This document shows positions 26,454 to 35,767 of a stretch of DNA of 64,000 bases, piece after piece. The position numbers were made by a program, and so were the translations under genes. Within the stretch, counting starts at the first letter, position 1. Every line of letters begins with the position of its first letter. Location: contig JROS01000006.1 of NCBI GenBank assembly GCA_000769715.1, positions 1 through 64,000 on the forward strand, in the 5' to 3' direction. Source of the DNA: Desulfobulbus sp. Tol-SR (GTDB lineage: Bacteria; Desulfobacterota; Desulfobulbia; Desulfobulbales; Desulfocapsaceae). The notes beneath the pieces were generated by a model that worked only from the letters and a program-made list of their open reading frames with translations, searched no databases and had not been told where the DNA came from.

Positions 26454-27335
26454 ATGTCGATCAAAAGTATGACCGGGTTCGGCCGGGGAGAAGTGAAGAC
26501 TGAAGGAAGAACCTGGATTGCCGAGCTTCGCTGCGTCAATAATCGCTATTTCGATCTCAAGACTCGCCTGCCGAAGAATTGTACAATGTTTGAAGAACCG
26601 CTCCGTAAGCTGCTATCGTCGAAATTGCAGCGGGGGCGAGTCGATCTTGTCGTCAATACCAGCGGCGAGTGTGCGGATATCGAACAGGTAAAGGTGAATC
26701 TCGATCTCGCCCGTTCCTACCACCATGCCCTGGCCGAGATCTGTTCGGCCCTGGACCTGCCGGATCAGGTCACGGTGAGCCAGATTGCATCGATGCCGGA
26801 TGTCCTGGTCCGCGAACAGGAAAATGAGGGCCCGGAGACTGTCTGGCTTCAACTCGGAACCGTGGTGCGGGAGGCGCTCGATCGTTGTGACGAGATGCGG
26901 TTGCAGGAGGGGTTGGTGCTCAGGGATGATCTCAGAGCCAGGCTCAGCCTGTTTGCCAGAACGGTCGACACCATCGAAACAGCCATTCCGACTCTGCTGC
27001 AGCAACGTCAACGGACCCTGGAGGAGAGATTGGAGAAACTGCTCGGCCAGGTTCGGCTCGATCCGTCCCGCTTGGCCCAGGAAGTGGCGATTCTTGCCGA
27101 CAGGACCGATGTCACGGAAGAAATTGTCCGGCTGCGCTGCCATATCGGGCAGTTTCTCGCCTTCCTCGAGGAAAAGGCGGCGGTGGGACGCAAACTCGAT
27201 TTTCTTGTACAGGAATTTCTTCGGGAAGTGAATACACTGGCCTCAAAGATCAACGATCCGGCAATTGCCCACCTGACGGTCGAACTGAAGAGCGAACTGG
27301 AAAAGATGCGGGAGCAGATCCAGAATATCGAATAG
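26454..27335 (+). CDS. yicC: YicC-family endoribonuclease
   Basis: 293 residues with the diagnostic start SIKSMTGFGRGE and VNNRYFDLKTRLP, the central helical region, and the C-terminal EKAAVGRKLDFLVQEFLREVNT plus NTLASKIND. YicC/YloC proteins are now regarded as RNA endonucleases; earlier they were only known as stress-related. Length and motifs are normal. The gene is the first of a yicC-remA-gmk-rlmB block, an order seen in many bacteria. A ribosome site (GAGGAGAG) precedes it. Confidence 0.94.
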   Translation: MSIKSMTGFGRGEVKTEGRTWIAELRCVNNRYFDLKTRLPKNCTMFEEPLRKLLSSKLQRGRVDLVVNTSGECADIEQVKVNLDLARSYHHALAEICSALDLPDQVTVSQIASMPDVLVREQENEGPETVWLQLGTVVREALDRCDEMRLQEGLVLRDDLRARLSLFARTVDTIETAIPTLLQQRQRTLEERLEKLLGQVRLDPSRLAQEVAILADRTDVTEEIVRLRCHIGQFLAFLEEKAAVGRKLDFLVQEFLREVNTLASKINDPAIAHLTVELKSELEKMREQIQNIE

Positions 27336-27390
27336 CTGTTACGGCAGAGTCTCGATTGCAGAACAACGTTGAAGAGATGAGGAGGACAGG

Positions 27391-27687
27391 ATGCAGTTGT
27401 TGAATATCGGTTTTGGCAACACCGTCATGATCGAGCGGATAGTGGCGGTGATCAACACCGGATCGTCGCCGGCCAGGAAGCTGAAGGAACTGGCGAAGTC
27501 CGAGGGAAAGCTGGTCGATGTCACCGAAGGGCGGAGGACCAGATCGATCCTGGTGATGGATTCAAACCATGTCATTCTCTCTTCGGTGCAGCCCGACACG
27601 ATCAGCCAGCGCATCCAGGCGATGCAGCCGAGTTATCATCTGGCCGGCCTTTCCGCTGCCGAGAAGCCGGGCGAGACGGAATCGTGA
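27391..27687 (+). CDS. RemA-like (DUF370) protein
   Basis: 98 residues. The RemA/DUF370 signature is clear: [20 protein letters not shown], then [20 protein letters not shown] and [18 protein letters not shown]. RemA in Bacillus is an octameric DNA-binding regulator of matrix genes; proteobacterial homologues between yicC and gmk have no proven role. The start has GAGGAGGA about 13 bases upstream. Its stop overlaps the first gmk codon (TGATG), so the two are translationally coupled. Confidence 0.9.
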   Translation: MQLLNIGFGNTVMIERIVAVINTGSSPARKLKELAKSEGKLVDVTEGRRTRSILVMDSNHVILSSVQPDTISQRIQAMQPSYHLAGLSAAEKPGETES

Positions 27688-28298
27688 TGGGCGGCAGGCT
27701 GTTCGTCATCTCCGCCCCGTCGGGGACCGGCAAGACGACGCTGCTGCGCCGGGTCATGGCCGGCATCTCCGGTCTGGCCTTTTCCGTGTCGCACACGACC
27801 AGGCTGCCGAGGGGCGGGGAGCGGAACGGGATCGACTATCACTTTGTCGATCAGCACGAATTCCTGGCCATGCGCGACAGCGGCGTGTTCCTCGAGTGGG
27901 CGAACGTCTACGGCAATTATTACGGCACCAGCCGGCAGGAGATTGACGGACGACTGCAACTGGGGCTTGATGTCATCCTCGATATCGATGTCCAGGGGGC
28001 TTCGGCCGTCCGTAAGGCAGGTGGCCCGGATGCCTCCCATATCTTCATCATCCCGCCCAGCCTGCAGGAGTTGGAGCGGCGGCTGCGCGGTCGGGGGACC
28101 GAGAGCGAGGAAAAGGTTCAAACCCGGCTCCAGACCGCCCGACTCGAGATGCGGGAAGCAGGGCAATACCAGTATCTCATCGTCAATGACGTCCTCGACG
28201 AGGCGGCGGAACTGCTGCGGGCCATCATTCTTGCCGAACGGGCCAGGGCCCATCGCCGTCCTGACGGCCGGCACATCGGACTTGAGCTGGATTTATGA
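27687..28298 (+). CDS. gmk: Guanylate kinase
   Basis: 203 residues from the ATG at 27687 (TGATG overlap with the previous stop; a GTG one codon earlier is possible). P-loop SAPSGTGKTTLLRR, then SHTTRLPRGGERNGIDYHF and the lid/GMP region FLEWANVYGNYYGTS are all intact. Phosphorylates GMP to GDP. It shares a 4-bp overlap with rlmB downstream. Size is typical. Confidence 0.96.
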   Translation: MGGRLFVISAPSGTGKTTLLRRVMAGISGLAFSVSHTTRLPRGGERNGIDYHFVDQHEFLAMRDSGVFLEWANVYGNYYGTSRQEIDGRLQLGLDVILDIDVQGASAVRKAGGPDASHIFIIPPSLQELERRLRGRGTESEEKVQTRLQTARLEMREAGQYQYLIVNDVLDEAAELLRAIILAERARAHRRPDGRHIGLELDL

Positions 28299-29107
28299 CA
28301 AGCCGAAAGAAAGTACAGCCACCGGGGGCGGAAAAGCGGATCAGGCTGAGCGACGACCTGATCTGGGGCGTGCACCCTGTCCTGGAGGCGCTGCAACGCG
28401 AGCCCGGGCGCGTGGTGGAGGTCATCCTTCACCGGGAAAAACGCAGCGGCAGGATTGAAGAAATTGTCGGGATGGCGCGGGAGAAGGGGATCAAGACGAC
28501 CTTCGTCCCATCCTTGCGCCTGGTCGGCGATGGTGCCGGAGACATCCGCCATCAGGGTGTCGTGGCCCGGACCAGCCAGACAGCGCTGCTGCCGTTCGAC
28601 GAACTGGTGCAGCGCTTCGCCGCCCGGGTGCGCAAGGGCGAAAGGCCGCGTCTGATCGCCTGTGATTCGCTGCAGGACCCGCATAACCTCGGGGCGATCA
28701 TCCGCTCGGCCCTGGCCTCGGGGGCCATCGGGGTGGTCCTGACCCGCGAGCGCTCGGCCCCGCTCAGCGGAACCGCTGCCAAGGCCTCGGCCGGGGCGAT
28801 CTCGCACATCGACATCTGCCAGGTCACCAACCTGGTCGCCGCCTTGAAGAAGATCAAGGAGGCCGGGGCATGGGTGTTCGGCGCCGTCAAGGAGCCGGCG
28901 GCCCAGTCCCTCTATGCCACCGATTTCCATCTCCCGGCATGCATCGTCGTCGGCAGTGAGGGGGAAGGCATCCGGCCCCTGGTCCGCCGCGAGTGTGATA
29001 TCCTGATCTCGATCCCGATGGCCGGCACCCTCGACTCCCTGAACAGTTCGGTGGCGGCCGCGGTCATCCTGTTCGAGGCCATGCGGCAGAACGAGGGGGC
29101 TGTCTGA
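28295..29107 (+). CDS. rlmB: 23S rRNA (guanosine-2'-O)-methyltransferase RlmB (SpoU family)
   Basis: 270 residues. The N-terminal RNA-binding substrate domain (DLIWGVHPVLEAL...) is followed by the SPOUT knot with DSLQDPHNLGAIIRSA (motif 1), VVGSEGEGIRPLVR (motif 2) and IPMAGTLDSLNSSVAAAV (motif 3). Methylates G2251 in 23S rRNA. It overlaps gmk by 4 bp. A related family member such as TrmH-like enzymes cannot be fully excluded, but the N-terminal domain favours RlmB. Confidence 0.93.
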   Translation: MTSRKKVQPPGAEKRIRLSDDLIWGVHPVLEALQREPGRVVEVILHREKRSGRIEEIVGMAREKGIKTTFVPSLRLVGDGAGDIRHQGVVARTSQTALLPFDELVQRFAARVRKGERPRLIACDSLQDPHNLGAIIRSALASGAIGVVLTRERSAPLSGTAAKASAGAISHIDICQVTNLVAALKKIKEAGAWVFGAVKEPAAQSLYATDFHLPACIVVGSEGEGIRPLVRRECDILISIPMAGTLDSLNSSVAAAVILFEAMRQNEGAV

Positions 29108-29159
29108 CCGGTCGCCGGGCTACAGCCAGCCCTTTGTCCTCCCGCCGCCGGATCCCCGG

Positions 29160-30362
29160 TTAACGTTTCTTCTTCTCTGCCAGCCTGGCCTTCAGCAGAT
29201 CGCCGAGGCTGCCGGTCCTGGCCTCCGCGGGCTCCCTGCTGCTCTTTTCCACGTACTGTCGATATTCACCCCGCTCGTTTTCCTCGACATTCTCGGGTGA
29301 GACGTAGTCTGCCGGGGCCAGGCTCATCTTGCGGCCGGCCGGATCGATCGATTCGACCTTTACTTCGATCTCCCGGCCTTCTTCCAGAACCTCGCGGGGG
29401 TGATGGATCCTGCGTCCTCCGCCGAGTCTGGAGATATGGATGAGGCCGTCGATGCCGGGCGCCAGGGTGACGAAGGCACCGAAGGGGGCAAGACGGGCGA
29501 CCCGGCCGTGCTGCGTCGATCCTTCCGGGAACTGGAGCGGGATGTTTTCCCACGGATCGGCCAGCGCCTCGCGCAGGCTCACGGAGATCCGGTCCTTGCC
29601 CCAGTCAAGGGATTTGATGACGACCTTGACCTGCTGGCCGACGCTGAGGTGATCGGCAATGTTGTCGACCCGGCTCCAGCCGATCTCCGAGATCGGGATC
29701 AGGGCATCGACGCCGCCGATGTCGACGAAGGCCCCGAAATCGCGCAGGGAGGTCACGGTCCCGTCAATAGCCTGTCCTTCCTCCAGAGTATTCTTCAATT
29801 CCTCACGCCGTTCGGCCCGTTCCTCTTCCTGGATGGCCCGGGCCGAGACGACGATATTCCTGCCGCCCTCGTCGAAGCGGGTGATCCGGAACGGCAGCCG
29901 GGCGCCGATGAATTCGCCGGCGGGATCGCTGCTGCGGCGCAGGCTGATCTGGGAGTGGGGGCAGAAGGCCCGGACATTGCTGCCGAGGGTGATCTCGAAG
30001 CCGCCCTTGATCTCCCCCTTCACCAGGCCCTCGACCGGGATGGCGCTGCGCCAGGCCTCCTCGAGGTGGTCGGCGTCGGAGCCGGAACCGATGCGGCGGG
30101 TGAAGAGATGTTCCCCTGACCGGCTCTTGAGGAAATAGACCTCGATCGTGTCGCCGACTGCCTTGGTCGGCTGTCCCGCACTGTCGGTGATCTCGGAGGT
30201 GTTCATGACCCCTTCGCTCTTGCCGCCGACATCGAGAAAGACCGACTCGCCACTGATGCCGACGATGGTCGCCGTGATCTTCTGGCCGGGGGCGATGCGC
30301 CGTAATTGTTTTTTCTCTTCCTGGTTGAAGAGGTCTGCAAAACTGTCGTCTGTCATGCTCAT
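29160..30362 (-). CDS. Four-domain S1 RNA-binding protein (RpsA-like)
   Basis: 400 residues with four S1/OB modules, at about 20-80, 100-170, 190-260 and 275-345. The third (GTVTSLRDFGAFVDIGGVDALI) and fourth (GRVARLAPFGAFVTLAPGID) are canonical; the first two are more divergent. Ribosomal S1 usually has six domains, so this is more likely a secondary S1 protein acting in translation or RNA handling. The C-terminus is charged and lysine-rich. Its neighbours are the convergent rlmB gene and, upstream, the radical SAM gene in the same direction, 235 bp away; that gap holds nothing I recognise. Confidence 0.85.
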   Translation of the reverse strand: MSMTDDSFADLFNQEEKKQLRRIAPGQKITATIVGISGESVFLDVGGKSEGVMNTSEITDSAGQPTKAVGDTIEVYFLKSRSGEHLFTRRIGSGSDADHLEEAWRSAIPVEGLVKGEIKGGFEITLGSNVRAFCPHSQISLRRSSDPAGEFIGARLPFRITRFDEGGRNIVVSARAIQEEERAERREELKNTLEEGQAIDGTVTSLRDFGAFVDIGGVDALIPISEIGWSRVDNIADHLSVGQQVKVVIKSLDWGKDRISVSLREALADPWENIPLQFPEGSTQHGRVARLAPFGAFVTLAPGIDGLIHISRLGGGRRIHHPREVLEEGREIEVKVESIDPAGRKMSLAPADYVSPENVEENERGEYRQYVEKSSREPAEARTGSLGDLLKARLAEKKKR

Positions 30363-30597
30363 GATGTACCTGTTGAGTGCTGCTGATTGGTAATATTCCC
30401 CTGCCCTGATGCACGGCAGGTTCCTGCTGACTGCCCGAGGAGGGAGTCGCTCCAGCCTGACGTTCGGCCGCTTCTGGATCGAACCGGCATGCTGGACGCT
30501 CCGGTTTCTGTCTGCTCGTATCGCATTGTACCTGATGCGGGGAAGGTTGTCCGCATGAGAGTGATATCCCCGCCCGTTGTCCCCTGATGGAACCGGG

Positions 30598-32406
30598 CTA
30601 CGCGGGATGGCGGATGGCCAGGGTCAGGACCTGTTCGCCATCCTGGAACAGCAGACGCTTACGGCGCAGATCGCCGAGAAACGCGTCGAGGGCCGATGTC
30701 GAGAGCGGCTGGAATCGCTCCTGAATCTGGTCCCTGGTTCTGATCCGGCCGCAGTAGAGATAGATCTCGCGGGAGCGGCCATGCAGTCGATGGTGCAGGG
30801 GCGGGCCGTCGGTGCGTTCCTGGCGGATGATCAGGAACTCGCCGCCATCCCGATAGCTCAGGGCCGGCTGGTCCGGGTGTTTCCGGTTGTGGTGAAATGC
30901 ACGCCAGGTCGCGATCCGGTCGGCGACGGGACGCCACAGTTGTCGCTGCCGGCGGCGGCCGCCCCGGTAATCCATGATGAATACGCCGATATCCTGAGCT
31001 ACTTCGGGTGGCAGGAGGGCACGGTACCGGTGTTCCGGCGCCAGGGCGGAAATACCGAACGTTCGAGGGGCGCGACAGACCGGTGACCCCTGCCCGAGGA
31101 AGAAGACGGCCTTGGCCAGCGGTCTGAAGGGGAGGAGAACGTCGAGGTTGTCGATGGTCTCGGCGACCTCCTCTGCCGTACTGCCGGGAAATTCGAGGAT
31201 GAGATTGCCGTCGAGGTTGATCCCGGCGGCGGCGCTGTCCCTGATGATCGCGATGTTGTCGATGACGGTGAGACCCTTGGCCATTTTTCGCAGCAGGGAG
31301 TTGGACAGCGCTTCGATCCCGACCTGGATGGCGTTCAGCCCACCGCTGCGGTAAATTTCGAGTTGTTCCTGCGTAGCGATGCCCCGGATTTCGGCGAAGA
31401 AGCGGCGATCCCGGCCGGACTCCCCCTCCCGGCGGAAGAACAGGTCGGCCTCGCCGGGCGGCAGGGCGTTGTCGGTGAAGAAAAAGTCGAGACAATGGTG
31501 GGTCCGGGTCAGGGCCTCCACCTCGGCCGCCATCCGTTGGTGACTTTTATGGCGATACCCCTGCCACTGAAGGTTGAGGTTGCAGAAGGCGCAGCGGTTC
31601 CACCAGCAGCCCCTGGAAAATTCCAGCGACAGCACCGGGATGAAGGGGAACTCGGGAAATACCGTTTTGATCTCGATGAAGTAGGGACGAAAATCGGGTA
31701 TCGGCAAAAGATCGAGATTTTCCAGTTGGTGACAGGGGACAGCGGGGACGGTGGTGCGCCCGACGATGGCCTTGGGCAGTCCTTGCGTGTTTCCGGCGAG
31801 AAAGGCGCAGAGACCGAGGAGCGGCCGTTCTCCCTCGCCGTCGACGATGTAGTCGATCTGGGGAAAGTGGCGCAGCAGTGCTCGTCCGACCGTCCCGCTG
31901 CAGGACGAACCGCCGAGTACGACCGGGGCGCTGCAGCCTTGTTCTCTGATCAGGCGGGCAAGGTGGAGCGACGACAGCAACTGACCGAAACAGACGGTAA
32001 AACCGAGCAGCCGGCAGGAGGAAAAATCCTGGTGGGCCACCCAGTTGCGGCAGGCCGCTGCAATCGTGGCGACGAGCTCGTCATAGTCGGGGGATTTCCC
32101 GCCCGCGCCACCCTCACGGAGACTTTTCCCGAACAGCCGGCGCGCCTTGTCCCGCTGCCCGGGAAAGACCAACGGGGCGAACAGGGCCTCGCCGGCCCAG
32201 CTGGTTTCCGAAATCCGCCGGTAGACATCGATCCCGATGGCGGCGGCGATATGAAGGAAGGGGTGGGCGGTCGTGATTTCCGCCCCCATCTCCTGTTCGA
32301 CATAGGCCTTCAGGGCGGCGAGCTGGAGGGATGGCCGGTTGAACAGGGCCCAGGGCATCGAGATCAGCGTCGCCCTGAAGCATGAGGCGGACGCGCTGGC
32401 GGTCAT
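30598..32406 (-). CDS. RiPP-maturation-type B12/radical SAM enzyme
   Basis: 602 residues from an ATG overlapping the lolA stop (ATGA). The opening LISMPWALFNRPSLQLAALK, the Rossmann-like cobalamin-type domain (about 110-200, LLGFTVCFGQLL... VVLGGSS), and the C-terminal region (LSYRDGGEFLIIRQ ... REIYLYCGRIRT) match the RiPP-maturation radical SAM C-methyltransferase family. The Fe-S motif is GCWWNRCAFCNLN, giving Cys267, 272 and 275 (CX4CX2C) instead of the usual spacings, although the family does deviate from CX3CX2C. No precursor peptide gene is visible nearby. Substrate unknown; coupling to lolA and murI may be only transcriptional. Confidence 0.82.
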   Translation of the reverse strand: MTASASASCFRATLISMPWALFNRPSLQLAALKAYVEQEMGAEITTAHPFLHIAAAIGIDVYRRISETSWAGEALFAPLVFPGQRDKARRLFGKSLREGGAGGKSPDYDELVATIAAACRNWVAHQDFSSCRLLGFTVCFGQLLSSLHLARLIREQGCSAPVVLGGSSCSGTVGRALLRHFPQIDYIVDGEGERPLLGLCAFLAGNTQGLPKAIVGRTTVPAVPCHQLENLDLLPIPDFRPYFIEIKTVFPEFPFIPVLSLEFSRGCWWNRCAFCNLNLQWQGYRHKSHQRMAAEVEALTRTHHCLDFFFTDNALPPGEADLFFRREGESGRDRRFFAEIRGIATQEQLEIYRSGGLNAIQVGIEALSNSLLRKMAKGLTVIDNIAIIRDSAAAGINLDGNLILEFPGSTAEEVAETIDNLDVLLPFRPLAKAVFFLGQGSPVCRAPRTFGISALAPEHRYRALLPPEVAQDIGVFIMDYRGGRRRQRQLWRPVADRIATWRAFHHNRKHPDQPALSYRDGGEFLIIRQERTDGPPLHHRLHGRSREIYLYCGRIRTRDQIQERFQPLSTSALDAFLGDLRRKRLLFQDGEQVLTLAIRHPA

Positions 32407-33128
32407 TCGTCCTGATGGATGATCTCGGTGCCTTCGGGTGGACTGAAGGAGAACAGGGTTGAAAGGGCCTGCTCGTCCTTGCCGTCGAGGGTGTTCTCCT
32501 CGATATGACTGAGGGTCAAAACGGTCCGGGTGTCGAACTGGTCGCGGATCTCGATGCGCTGGATAAGCGAATCGGGACCGATCCACAGATGGATGTCCTG
32601 CACCTGCGATTCGGCGGATTTGGGGACCAGCTGGATGACCCTCAGGTCCCGGTATTCGGTGTCGACGATATTCTTGTTGGGACCGAGGATGGCGAACTCA
32701 TCGGCCAGCCTGCCGGAGCCGGTGAAAAAAGAATAGGTCATATCCTCTTCGATCACCTTGGCCGGCGAGACGATCATCTGCTGCAGGTTCTCGAAATACA
32801 TCGAAAAAGTCGTGCCGTCACTGACGAGTACCTGTCTCTCCGGGCTGTCGTAATCCCAGCGCATCCGCTTCGACGTGCCGGTCTTGAGAAAGACCGCCCT
32901 GCCGCTGCCCTCGCGCGGCCGGCCGGCCAACTGGCCACTGGTTGATTGGACGAACGAGAAGGAGAGGCTGCGCATCGCGTCATAGCGCTCCTGCAGCCGG
33001 GCGGCGACCGTGCCGGGCGGGTCGGGGAAGTTGTCCACCGCCCAAGCCGGTACCGGTTGAGCTGAAAGAAGGACCAGGAGCAAAAAGGCGAGGAGGACGA
33101 TATGGCAGCTGGGGTGAAACGGCTTCAT
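32403..33128 (-). CDS. lolA: Outer-membrane lipoprotein carrier LolA-like protein
   Basis: 241 residues from the ATG that overlaps the murI stop by 4 bp. A signal peptide (HIVLLAFLLLVLLSAQPVPAWA) is followed by the LolA fold: RLQERYDAMRSLSFSFVQ, GRAVFLKTGTSKRMRWDY, QVLVSDGTTFSMYFENLQQM and the late VQDIHLWIGPDSLIQRIEI. LolA shuttles lipoproteins such as Pal across the periplasm. The order murI-lolA-radical SAM is leftward with 4-bp overlaps, so translation is probably coupled. Confidence 0.88.
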   Translation of the reverse strand: MKPFHPSCHIVLLAFLLLVLLSAQPVPAWAVDNFPDPPGTVAARLQERYDAMRSLSFSFVQSTSGQLAGRPREGSGRAVFLKTGTSKRMRWDYDSPERQVLVSDGTTFSMYFENLQQMIVSPAKVIEEDMTYSFFTGSGRLADEFAILGPNKNIVDTEYRDLRVIQLVPKSAESQVQDIHLWIGPDSLIQRIEIRDQFDTRTVLTLSHIEENTLDGKDEQALSTLFSFSPPEGTEIIHQDE

Positions 33129-33907
33129 ACAAGCTCGAGCTCCAATGGGCGGTTGAAGATTTTGGCGGCGACCTGCTGCGCCGACTCGGTCAGATCGGTG
33201 ACGAAATATCTGCGGGTTGCCGGTTGATCGCCGTTGTTCCTGATGAGGTCGGGGTGTTCGGCGAGAAAGTGCTGCAGGTAGTGGGCCGTCTCGATCGACG
33301 AATCGACGAGGTTCACCCGGTTGCCGATCCGCGGCTGGATCAGGTCGGTCAGCAGCGGGTAATGGGTGCAGCCGAGGACCAGGGTGTCGATCTGCTTGTC
33401 CTTGAACGGATGGAGATAGCGGCGGAGGATCATCTTGGTCTCGCGCTTGTTGATCCAGCCCTCTTCGACCAGCGGCACGAGGAGCGGGCAGGCCTGGGAG
33501 AACACCTTGTACTGCGGGGCCAGTGCGGTGATCGACCGCTCGTAGATATTGCTCCTGACCGTCGCCCTGGTGCCGATGATGCCGATGCGGCCGGTGCGGC
33601 TGCGGGCGAGGACCGCCTGGACGGCCGGGGTCACCACCTCGATGATCGGCACCTTGAATTCCTGGCGGAGACGTTCGGTGGCGACACTCGAGGCGGTGTT
33701 GCAGGCGATGACGATGAGCCGCGATCCCTTTTCGAGCAGGAACTCGGTGTTGCGCAGGGAATAGTCGATAATGGTCTCCGCGCTCTTGGTGCCGTAGGGG
33801 GTCCTGGCGATATCGCCGAGATAGAGGATGGAATGATCGGGCAGGAGCTGCTCGACAGCCCTGGCCACGGTCATGCCGCCGATGCCTGAATCGAAGATGC
33901 CAATCAT
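33125..33907 (-). CDS. murI: Glutamate racemase
   Basis: 260 residues. Catalytic cysteines lie in VIACNTASS and LGCTHYPLL; the start IGIFDSGIGGMTVAR and GDIARTPYGTKS are diagnostic. Supplies D-glutamate for peptidoglycan. All motifs and size are normal. First gene of a leftward murI-lolA-radical SAM unit. Upstream, 33908-34249 holds the shared promoter area with the divergent zinc-ribbon gene. Confidence 0.95.
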   Translation of the reverse strand: MIGIFDSGIGGMTVARAVEQLLPDHSILYLGDIARTPYGTKSAETIIDYSLRNTEFLLEKGSRLIVIACNTASSVATERLRQEFKVPIIEVVTPAVQAVLARSRTGRIGIIGTRATVRSNIYERSITALAPQYKVFSQACPLLVPLVEEGWINKRETKMILRRYLHPFKDKQIDTLVLGCTHYPLLTDLIQPRIGNRVNLVDSSIETAHYLQHFLAEHPDLIRNNGDQPATRRYFVTDLTESAQQVAAKIFNRPLELELV

Positions 33908-34119
33908 GAATGTCTATGGAAGAAAGGTGGAACCGCTGCATGCGGTAGCGGGAGATGCTGCGGAAATAAAATAAAAAATGAAGGTTATCTATACCAGAAA
34001 TGAACCGAAACAACAAGCGGGGCGTTTCCCTCCAGGCCGCTGCCGGGAATCCGGGTGGTTCGGCCCGAGAGATGCCGGTCTTGAGGGGATGATTTTTCCC
34101 GGCTCATTTTCACTGCCTG

Positions 34120-34148
34120 TTGACAGCGGCGGGCGGGAGAATTATTTT
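34120..34148 (+). promoter_or_regulatory. Sigma70-type promoter of the FmdB-like gene
   Basis: TTGACA (34120-34125), 17-bp spacer, TATTTT (34143-34148). It lies about 100 bp before the zinc-ribbon gene. Nothing else is recognised between 33908 and 34249. Confidence 0.6.
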
Positions 34149-34249
34149 AGCACCAGTTTCGGAAGGGGGCCGTCTCCAGGCAGAGGGGGCGGCGCTACAA
34201 TCTGAATCGGACCTGTGGTCCGTGTAACCATAGTCGAGGAAGTACGATA

Positions 34250-34522
34250 ATGCCTGTTTACGAATACGAATGCAGCGATTGTCACAAGGTTTTTGAGGTC
34301 CAGCAGAAGCTATCGGACGCACCGTTGAGTGTCTGCCCGGAGTGCGACGGATCGGTTAAGAAGCTGATGTCAATGAGTTCCTTCCAGCTCAAGGGTGGCG
34401 GCTGGTACGCCGACGGCTACTCGAGTTCCTCCGGCGGTGCCGGCAAACCGGCACCGGCAGCCGCCGCTTCCTGCCCGTCTGGCGGCGGTTGTGCCAACTG
34501 CCCGGCGGCGACCGCCAGTTAA
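34250..34522 (+). CDS. FmdB-type zinc ribbon protein
   Basis: 90 residues. The start MPVYEYECSDCHKVFE and the second knuckle SVCPECDGSVKKL form the CX2C...CX2C zinc ribbon shared by FmdB regulatory proteins. The C-terminal half is low-complexity Ser/Gly/Ala-rich with a second cysteine group (SCPSGGGCANC) and is not part of the fold; it is characteristic of Desulfobacterota members. The function of these proteins is poorly known (a regulatory role was proposed for formamidase genes). Confidence 0.85.
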   Translation: MPVYEYECSDCHKVFEVQQKLSDAPLSVCPECDGSVKKLMSMSSFQLKGGGWYADGYSSSSGGAGKPAPAAAASCPSGGGCANCPAATAS

Positions 34523-34535
34523 GGGTTTTCTCCGC

Positions 34536-35639
34536 CTATCCCGCCGATGCTGTGGCCTTCGCGGTAACGACAGCCATGGCATCGCCGTACGAATAGAACC
34601 TGTAGCCTTCCCTGACCGCCGTCTCATAGCACAACAGCAGGGTCTCGCGTCCGCAGAGGGCCGCGACCAGAAACATCAGCGATGAGTTCGGCAGATGGAA
34701 ATTGGTGATCAGGCAGTCCACCACCTTGAAGGCAAAGCCCGGATAGATATAGAGATCGCACCAGCCTTCGACTGCAGCCGGGGTGCCGTGGCACTGTCTC
34801 GCCGCGAACTCGAGGGCCCGCACGGTGGTGGTGCCGACGGCCCAGATGCGGCCGCCGTTTTGCCTGGTCGTGGCGATCATTGCCATCGTGGCGGCGGGGA
34901 CCTCGATATATTCGGCATGGATCCTGTGATCCCTGATTTCCTCGGTCCGCACCGGCGCGAAGGTGCCGTATCCGACATGCAGGGTGATGGTCGCCAGTTG
35001 CACCCCCTTGTCCTTCAGGCGCTGCAGCAGCGCCTCGGTGAAATGGAGGCCGGCGGTCGGGGCGGCGACGGCCCCGGGTCGGTGGGCGTAGACCGTCTGG
35101 TAGCGCTCGCGGTCGGCCGCCGTCGTCCCCTCCTGGCGCAGGATGTATGGCGGCAGGGGAACCTGGCCGCAGGCGGAGAGGGCCTGGGCGATATCTTCGC
35201 CTTCCCCGAACTGCATCTCGAGGCGGGCCTTGCCGTCGGCCAGGAGTTCGATGACCGTGCAGACCGGACCGCCGTCGAGGAGCAGGCGACTGCCGGGCTG
35301 CGGCCGCTTCGAACACCGGAGCAGGGCCGTCGCCCGGGCCGGTCCTGCCGAGGAGCCGTCAACGCGGGCGGGAAATTCGAGGAGAAAGACCTCGATTTTG
35401 CCGCCGCTGTCCTTTCGTCCCTGCAGCCGCGCCGGGAAGACCCGGGTGTCGTTGACCACCAGCATGTCGCCGTCGTTCATGAGGTCGACGATGTCGGCAA
35501 ATCGTCGGTGACTGATCGCCTTGCTTTCGTTGTCGAGGACCAGCAGGCGGGAGTTGTCACGGCGGTCGGCCGGATGTTGGGCGATCCGCTCCGCCGGCAG
35601 GTGATAGTCGTACGCTGAGAGGATGAAATCCTGTTGCAT
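34536..35639 (-). CDS. queA: S-adenosylmethionine:tRNA ribosyltransferase-isomerase
   Basis: 367 residues from the ATG at 35639. QueA hallmarks are ILSAYDYHLPAERIAQHPAD, LLVLDNES..., VNDTRVFPARLQG, AVAAPTAGLHFTEALL, HVGYGTFAPVR and FHLPNSSLMFLVAAL. It makes epoxyqueuosine in the anticodon of tRNAs for Tyr, His, Asp and Asn. Length is normal. A longer in-frame extension upstream has no ribosome site. It is divergent from mqnB. Confidence 0.95.
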   Translation of the reverse strand: MQQDFILSAYDYHLPAERIAQHPADRRDNSRLLVLDNESKAISHRRFADIVDLMNDGDMLVVNDTRVFPARLQGRKDSGGKIEVFLLEFPARVDGSSAGPARATALLRCSKRPQPGSRLLLDGGPVCTVIELLADGKARLEMQFGEGEDIAQALSACGQVPLPPYILRQEGTTAADRERYQTVYAHRPGAVAAPTAGLHFTEALLQRLKDKGVQLATITLHVGYGTFAPVRTEEIRDHRIHAEYIEVPAATMAMIATTRQNGGRIWAVGTTTVRALEFAARQCHGTPAAVEGWCDLYIYPGFAFKVVDCLITNFHLPNSSLMFLVAALCGRETLLLCYETAVREGYRFYSYGDAMAVVTAKATASAG

Positions 35640-35767
35640 GTGGGTGTTGTTTTCAGTAGTAAGAGATGAGATGGACGTCGCCTCCGTTTCCGCCGCTTCA
35701 GCAAGTCTGGGGCGGAGACCGGGCATACTACCTGGGATCTGTCAGTGAGGGGGCTGCTTTAGATACC

